This document shows, one piece after another, positions 5,676 to 9,050 of a stretch of 9,050 nt of DNA; positions within the stretch are counted from its first letter, which is position 1, and every line of letters starts with the position of its first letter. The position numbers were made by a program, and so were the translations under genes. The notes under the pieces were generated by a model that had not been told where the DNA came from, did no database searches, and saw only the letters and a list, made by a program, of their open reading frames with translations. The DNA comes from an uncultured bacterium (lineage in GTDB: Bacteria > Bacillota > Clostridia > Christensenellales > Pumilibacteraceae): NCBI GenBank assembly GCA_949747725.1, contig CATKFJ010000116.1:1-9050 (forward strand), written 5' to 3'.

Positions 5676-7172
5676 ATGTTTGATTGGCATAATACCTTCA
5701 ATATAGTTTTCATTTCTGTTGCCGCGTCGCTCGTTTTGTTTTTTTTGGTCGTCGCAGTAGTGGTTGCAGTCACAGGAAAACGTAAATGTAACGCGTTCGA
5801 TATGTTCGTGCGTACTTTCGCGTCGCTTGCCATGGTTGTATCCGCGATGTTGGTGCTTTGCGCTGTATTTTTGTTTTCAAGCGGAAATTGGCGAATAGAT
5901 ATACAACGTGACGCCGTTACAAATTCCATAACGTCCGCATTGCTTATATTGAACGGCAGAAATTCCATTACGTTTCCATCCATATTTAACGCCCTGTTCG
6001 AATTGTTGCTTACGGGAGCCGGAATGGTTACCGCGCTTGTCTTGATCAGCTCTATGGCGGCGCTCATAGTCGATTGTTTGATCGCGAACAAAAAAGAGGA
6101 AAAGGCAGAAAAGTCCGCCGAGCAGATAAAGCTCGAAGCGGAGCTCGATCGCATCAGAAAGATGGGCGAGGCGGCGGTCACTAAAACCAACGCAGCGGCG
6201 CGCCATGCCGAAAGTTCGGCTAAGCGCGAACAGGCTTTGGCACATGACGGTGAAACCGATAGCGCCGAGCCCGATTTCGATTGGCGTACGGACGCACCCG
6301 AACAATCCGAAACCGACAAAGTTGAATTCGTCGGCATCAAAAAGGAAAATACTCAATCCGATGCGGACGACGGATTTACGGACGACTTCGAAAGCGACGG
6401 CGACGTTGATATCGGCGTCGACGGCGATGGCGAGAGCGAACCGGAAACCGTTGCGGATAATTTCGATCGTTACGGCGACGGTGAGGATGACGGTAGGACC
6501 GAGTTCGACGATATATCGCAAACCAAACGACCCGAACGCGAATATGCGGAAGAAGAATACTTTGACGAATCGATTGGCGACGAACCGAGCGAACCGATCG
6601 AGTCGGTCACGGACGAACAATCGGACGACGCCGCTACCGACAATGCGTATGACGATATGTCGGCATGGGCTTACGACGGCGAAAATACCGACGGAGCGAC
6701 AGAAGACGAAATAAGCGGATCTGTCGACGATATCGGTCAAGACAGTCAACCGATGTCCGATAAAGTCGCGGACGATAGCATCGAGCCGTATAGAGATATA
6801 TACATACCCACTATCAGAACTATAGTAAAACCGAGCGAGCAAGGACAGCAGACCGCACCCAAAAAGAGCGATCCCGTTAAACGCAAGCAGTCTAACAATT
6901 CCGTCGCGCCCAAAACTATGGGCGCAACCAAATCGGCTGCGTCCGATAAACGTGCCAAACAGACGGCAAATAAACCGACTGTAAACAAACAGCCGACGCG
7001 TCAAAACGTCAAAAAAGACGTATCGCCCGAAAAGAAACTTCCCGTTACGCGGCGTTATGTAATATTGGATAGACACAACGCAGTCAATATGTTCGGCGAA
7101 TATTTAAAAGAGCGCGAAAGTCAAGCTAAGGATAAGCTCAAATCATCCATAAACACGATCATCATCGAATAA
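5676..7172 (+). CDS. Unrecognised three-helix membrane protein with long acidic/basic tail
   Basis: 498 residues, not recognised. Predicted helices at about 8-32, 47-68 and 110-136. Lysine/arginine after helix 1 (GKRK) and after helix 3 (NKKEEK) predicts N-terminus outside and C-terminal tail in the cytoplasm, with an outer loop of about 40 residues between helices 2 and 3. A charged probable coiled coil follows (about 138-190), then a disordered region (about 192-375) in which roughly one residue in three is Asp or Glu, then a Lys-rich region (about 385-458) with many PKK/KQ runs. The last ~40 residues look ordered and helical (RRYVILDRHNAVNMFGEYL, then an amphipathic helix ending in INTIIIE) and may be the functional end. 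The ATG is the first possible start and coincides with the predicted transcription start; the next ATG (residue 43) would remove helix 1. It is probably cotranscribed with the glucokinase. An envelope or division-related scaffold role is possible but unsupported. Confidence 0.85.
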   Translation: MFDWHNTFNIVFISVAASLVLFFLVVAVVVAVTGKRKCNAFDMFVRTFASLAMVVSAMLVLCAVFLFSSGNWRIDIQRDAVTNSITSALLILNGRNSITFPSIFNALFELLLTGAGMVTALVLISSMAALIVDCLIANKKEEKAEKSAEQIKLEAELDRIRKMGEAAVTKTNAAARHAESSAKREQALAHDGETDSAEPDFDWRTDAPEQSETDKVEFVGIKKENTQSDADDGFTDDFESDGDVDIGVDGDGESEPETVADNFDRYGDGEDDGRTEFDDISQTKRPEREYAEEEYFDESIGDEPSEPIESVTDEQSDDAATDNAYDDMSAWAYDGENTDGATEDEISGSVDDIGQDSQPMSDKVADDSIEPYRDIYIPTIRTIVKPSEQGQQTAPKKSDPVKRKQSNNSVAPKTMGATKSAASDKRAKQTANKPTVNKQPTRQNVKKDVSPEKKLPVTRRYVILDRHNAVNMFGEYLKERESQAKDKLKSSINTIIIE

Positions 7173-7193
7173 TAATACTAATAAAGGCAGGCG

Positions 7194-8147
7194 ATGGCAA
7201 TGTATTGCATAGGCGTAGATATCGGCGGAATGTCGATAAAAGCAGGTGTTGTAGATACACACGGCAATATTCTGAAAAAGGGACGGGTCGTTACGGATGT
7301 CGACGGCGGCGCTCGGAAGATCATCGCCGATATCGGCGAACTTGTTCTGTCGTTGGCAGACCCCGAGGATAAAGATTTCGCAGGGATAGGAATAGGTTGT
7401 CCCGGCGCTATCAGTTCTGCAACGGGCGTAGTGGATCACGCGTTCAACCTTAATTGGCACAACGTAGCGCTTGCAAAGGAGCTTGCCCGTATCGTCGATA
7501 AACCGATAAAAATCAGCAACGACGCCAATGTGGCGGCGCTCGGCGAAACAATGTTCGGCATAGGCAAGCAATACAAGGATACCATATTCATAACGCTCGG
7601 CACGGGCGTCGGCGGCGGTATTATTATCGACGGCAAACTGTACGAGGGCGGCGAAAGCAAGGGCGCGGAACTCGGTCATATGGTGCTTGTTGTCGACGGC
7701 GAGCCTTGCACGTGCGGCAGAAAAGGTTGTATGGAGGCTTATTGCAGTGCAAGCGCTCTCATACGCGAAACTAAAAAAGCAATGGAAGCCGATAAAAATT
7801 CCAGCATGTGGAAATTCTCGCCCACGCTCGACGACGTTGACGGTCGCACTGCGTTCGAGTGCAGTAAATCGGGCGACGTCGCGGCTAATGCCGTTGTGGA
7901 TTATTTTGTTAAATATCTCGGCGAGGGCATGCTCAATTTCGCGAATATCTTTCGTCCGCAGGCTATCATTTTGGGCGGCGGAGTGTGCGCGCAGGGCGAC
8001 TATCTGATAGGTAAACTCAAGCGGTACTGTGCCGATCGCAACTACGGTTTCGCAGGCACGCCCGAGTTCGATATTCTTACCGCCGAACTCGGCAACGACG
8101 CCGGTATAATAGGCGCTGCCGGACTTATTTACGCCGAGCGGAAATAG
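7194..8147 (+). CDS. ROK-family glucokinase
   Basis: Phosphorylates glucose (or a related hexose) to the 6-phosphate with ATP, in the cytoplasm. 317 residues, the usual length for Bacillota ROK glucokinases. Visible: the N-terminal phosphate-binding motif DIGGMSIKAG (residues 9-18), IGCPGAIS, the NDAN motif with the probable catalytic Asp at residue 110, LGTGVGGGII, and the ROK zinc site formed by His162 (ELGHM) with Cys172, Cys174 and Cys179 (CTCGRKGCME). The second ATPase half ends with ILGGGVC and GNDAGIIGAAGLI. The common Thr of DxGGT is Met here. ATG 7194 is preferred to ATG 7200 because AAAGG (7183-7187) lies six bases before it. It starts 21 bases after the upstream stop, so it is cotranscribed with the membrane protein gene. 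All catalytic and metal residues are present. Closely related ROK members use other sugars, so glucose is a family-level inference; glcK or glkA would be the usual names. Confidence 0.93.
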   Translation: MAMYCIGVDIGGMSIKAGVVDTHGNILKKGRVVTDVDGGARKIIADIGELVLSLADPEDKDFAGIGIGCPGAISSATGVVDHAFNLNWHNVALAKELARIVDKPIKISNDANVAALGETMFGIGKQYKDTIFITLGTGVGGGIIIDGKLYEGGESKGAELGHMVLVVDGEPCTCGRKGCMEAYCSASALIRETKKAMEADKNSSMWKFSPTLDDVDGRTAFECSKSGDVAANAVVDYFVKYLGEGMLNFANIFRPQAIILGGGVCAQGDYLIGKLKRYCADRNYGFAGTPEFDILTAELGNDAGIIGAAGLIYAERK

Positions 8148-8154
8148 ATTTTAC

Positions 8155-8190
8155 AAAATTCGCCGTTATTATCGTTTAAAGGCGGATTTT
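8155..8190 (+). terminator. Possible weak terminator after glucokinase
   Basis: AAAATTCGCC (8155-8164) pairs with GGCGGATTTT (8181-8190) with one G-U pair, across a 16-base AT-rich loop. The only T-run is the four Ts in the outer stem, so termination would be partial. It lies seven bases past the glucokinase stop, the expected place. Confidence 0.45.
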
Positions 8191-8243
8191 CGTCCGTACG
8201 TATATTCTAAAATAATCGAGTAAACCAACGTTGGAGGGTAAGT

Positions 8244-8783
8244 ATGAAAAGCCTTAAGGGTACCAAGACCGAAGAGAATTTGATGACTGCGTTTTCGGGC
8301 GAAAGCATGGCGCGCAATAAGTACAGTTATTACGCCTCGAAAGCCAGAAAAGACGGTTACGAGCAGATCGCGAATATTTTTCAGGAAACCGCGGATAACG
8401 AAAAAGAGCATGCCAAAATTTGGTTCAAACTTCTTCACGGCGGCATCCCCGATACGCTTACCAATCTGAAAGACGCCGCCGACGGCGAGCATTTCGAATG
8501 GACGGATATGTATAAAACGTTTGCCGAAGAAGCGGATAAAGAGGGTTTCGACGCAATTGCCGAACTGTTCCGAAAAGTGGCGGCAATAGAAAAAACGCAT
8601 GAGGAACGGTATGTTCGACTTTCCGTAAACGTCGAAAAGAACGATGTGTTCGAAAAAGGCGTTCAGGTCGTGTGGGTATGCCTTAACTGCGGACATATGG
8701 TCGTGGGCAATGCCGCGCCCGAAGTTTGTCCCGTGTGCGCGCATCCGCGGTCGTTCTTTGCCATGAAAGCGGAAAATTATTGA
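8244..8783 (+). CDS. rbr: Rubrerythrin (NADH/rubredoxin-linked peroxidase)
   Basis: Cytoplasmic diiron enzyme that reduces hydrogen peroxide in anaerobes, taking electrons through its rubredoxin-like Fe(SCys)4 centre. 179 residues in the classical order. The ferritin-like four-helix domain (1-135) shows Glu20, the first ExxH pair Glu53/His56 (DNEKEHA), Glu82 or Glu85 in the region before EWTDMY, and the second ExxH Glu116/His119 (IEKTHEERY). The C-terminal rubredoxin domain has Cys146/Cys149 (CLNC) and Cys162/Cys165 (CPVC). All ligands are present. Start ATG is set by GGAGG (8233-8237) six bases upstream. No clear promoter is visible: TAAAAT (8208-8213) is a passable -10 but lacks a -35, and no convincing PerR box is seen. 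A strong terminator follows at 8811. It indicates an anaerobic, oxygen-exposed lifestyle. Confidence 0.97.
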   Translation: MKSLKGTKTEENLMTAFSGESMARNKYSYYASKARKDGYEQIANIFQETADNEKEHAKIWFKLLHGGIPDTLTNLKDAADGEHFEWTDMYKTFAEEADKEGFDAIAELFRKVAAIEKTHEERYVRLSVNVEKNDVFEKGVQVVWVCLNCGHMVVGNAAPEVCPVCAHPRSFFAMKAENY

Positions 8784-8804
8784 TAGGATCTACAAATAGA
8801 AACA

Positions 8805-8846
8805 TAAAAAAGAGCTTTGCTTAATGAAAAAGCAAAGCTCTTTTTT
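8805..8846 (+). terminator. Strong bidirectional intrinsic terminator after rubrerythrin
   Basis: AGAGCTTTGCTT (8811-8822) is perfectly complementary to AAGCAAAGCTCT (8830-8841) with a 7-base loop. Six As precede and a T-run follows, which extend the stem and give a U-tail on either strand. Confidence 0.93.
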
Positions 8847-8942
8847 GTTTGTATGTAAAGCTTTTCGGATATTGCATATACTGTTACCGTATACATATGT
8901 TTAAAAAAACATAAAAAATTTTGTCGTTTATGTTCGAATAAG

Positions 8943-8971
8943 TTGACAGACGGGGAGGGGTATGGTATACT
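8943..8971 (+). promoter_or_regulatory. Strong SigA promoter with extended -10, no gene in the window
   Basis: TTGACA (8943-8948, full consensus), 17-base spacer, TATACT (8966-8971, five of six), with TGG immediately before the -10. Predicted start near 8977-8978. The upstream 60 bases are very AT-rich and hold inverted repeats of TATGTTT/AAACATA type (8896-8934), which could be operator half-sites or an UP-like element. Confidence 0.8.
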
Positions 8972-8976
8972 TTTTT

Positions 8977-9038
8977 AAACCGAATAAAGTAAAAAAATGT
9001 CAATGAGGACAGTGCGATTATTACGCTGTCCTTTTTTT
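8977..9038 (+). ncRNA. Predicted ~60-nt transcript: small RNA or attenuated leader
   Basis: The strong promoter at 8943-8971 and the terminator at 9006-9038 enclose a transcript of about 60 nt. It holds an ATG (8997) opening a frame read as MSMRTVRLLRCPFFKSPK, which runs through the terminator to the window edge; there is no good Shine-Dalgarno (only AAAG near 8987). It may be a stand-alone small RNA, or the leader of a gene beyond the window controlled by attenuation. I recognise no known riboswitch or RNA family. Confidence 0.35.
9006..9038 (+). terminator. Intrinsic terminator or attenuator close to the window end
   Basis: AGGACAG (9006-9012) pairs with CTGTCCT (9026-9032), extended inward by U-G and G-C pairs, loop about 9 bases, followed by a run of seven Ts (9032-9038). 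It sits only about 30 bases after a predicted transcription start. Confidence 0.8.
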
Positions 9039-9050
9039 AAATCCCCAAAA

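Noticed and set aside
5877..7076. A 399-codon open frame on the - strand inside the acidic-tail membrane protein gene
   Set aside because: It is an antisense shadow of a D/E-rich coding sequence. Its product is dominated by R/F/V with no recognisable motifs, has no ribosome binding site, and the + strand gene has a promoter and sensible protein architecture.
8201..8223. PerR-type operator ahead of rubrerythrin
   Set aside because: The AT-rich sequence matches too few positions of the TTATAATnATTATAA palindrome and has no dyad symmetry.
8784..8942. Riboswitch or tRNA in the region after rubrerythrin
   Set aside because: No cloverleaf, no known aptamer core, and the strong terminator at 8811-8841 separates this DNA from the gene. 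Only the terminator and AT-rich inverted repeats are visible.

Overview
The window looks like chromosomal DNA from an anaerobic, low-to-mid GC Bacillota, probably a Clostridia-type bacterium. The reasons are an AddA-type (not RecB-type) helicase-nuclease, AGGAGG/GGAGG ribosome binding sites, SigA-type promoters (often with an extended -10), AT-rich intergenic DNA between moderately GC-rich genes, and a rubrerythrin. The genus cannot be told from the sequence alone. All genes read on the + strand. There is no tRNA, rRNA, IS element, CRISPR array or prophage gene.

Layout: (1) 1-2018, the 3' part of addA, entering from the left edge and ending with an intact RecB-type nuclease domain. (2) 2127-3269, an unrecognised three-helix membrane protein with a Q/A/E/P-rich repeat tail, with its own extended -10 element and a strong terminator at 3302. 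(3) 3427-4500, a RadC-like protein whose JAMM metal-binding histidines are missing. (4) 4512-5576, a corA-type divalent-cation transporter. It is preceded by an elaborate leader: an extended -10 promoter, a strong Shine-Dalgarno serving a 10-codon ORF, a 9-bp hairpin, and then the corA start with no good ribosome binding site. (5) 5641-8147, a two-gene unit read from a perfect consensus promoter (TTGACA-17-TATAAT). The promoter sits so close to the first ATG that the mRNA should be leaderless. It encodes a three-helix membrane protein with a very long acidic then basic tail, followed 21 bases later by a ROK-family glucokinase. (6) 8244-8783, rubrerythrin, followed by a strong bidirectional terminator. 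(7) 8943-9038, a strong promoter followed only about 35 bases after its predicted start point by an intrinsic terminator, i.e. a ~60-nt RNA or the attenuated leader of a gene beyond the window.

The genes do not form one pathway. They are housekeeping functions (recombinational repair, cation uptake, sugar phosphorylation, peroxide defence) mixed with two lineage-specific membrane proteins that share an architecture: three predicted helices and a long low-complexity cytoplasmic tail. The most interesting material is regulatory: the corA leader, the leaderless operon and the orphan promoter-terminator pair. No complete defence or mobile system is visible.
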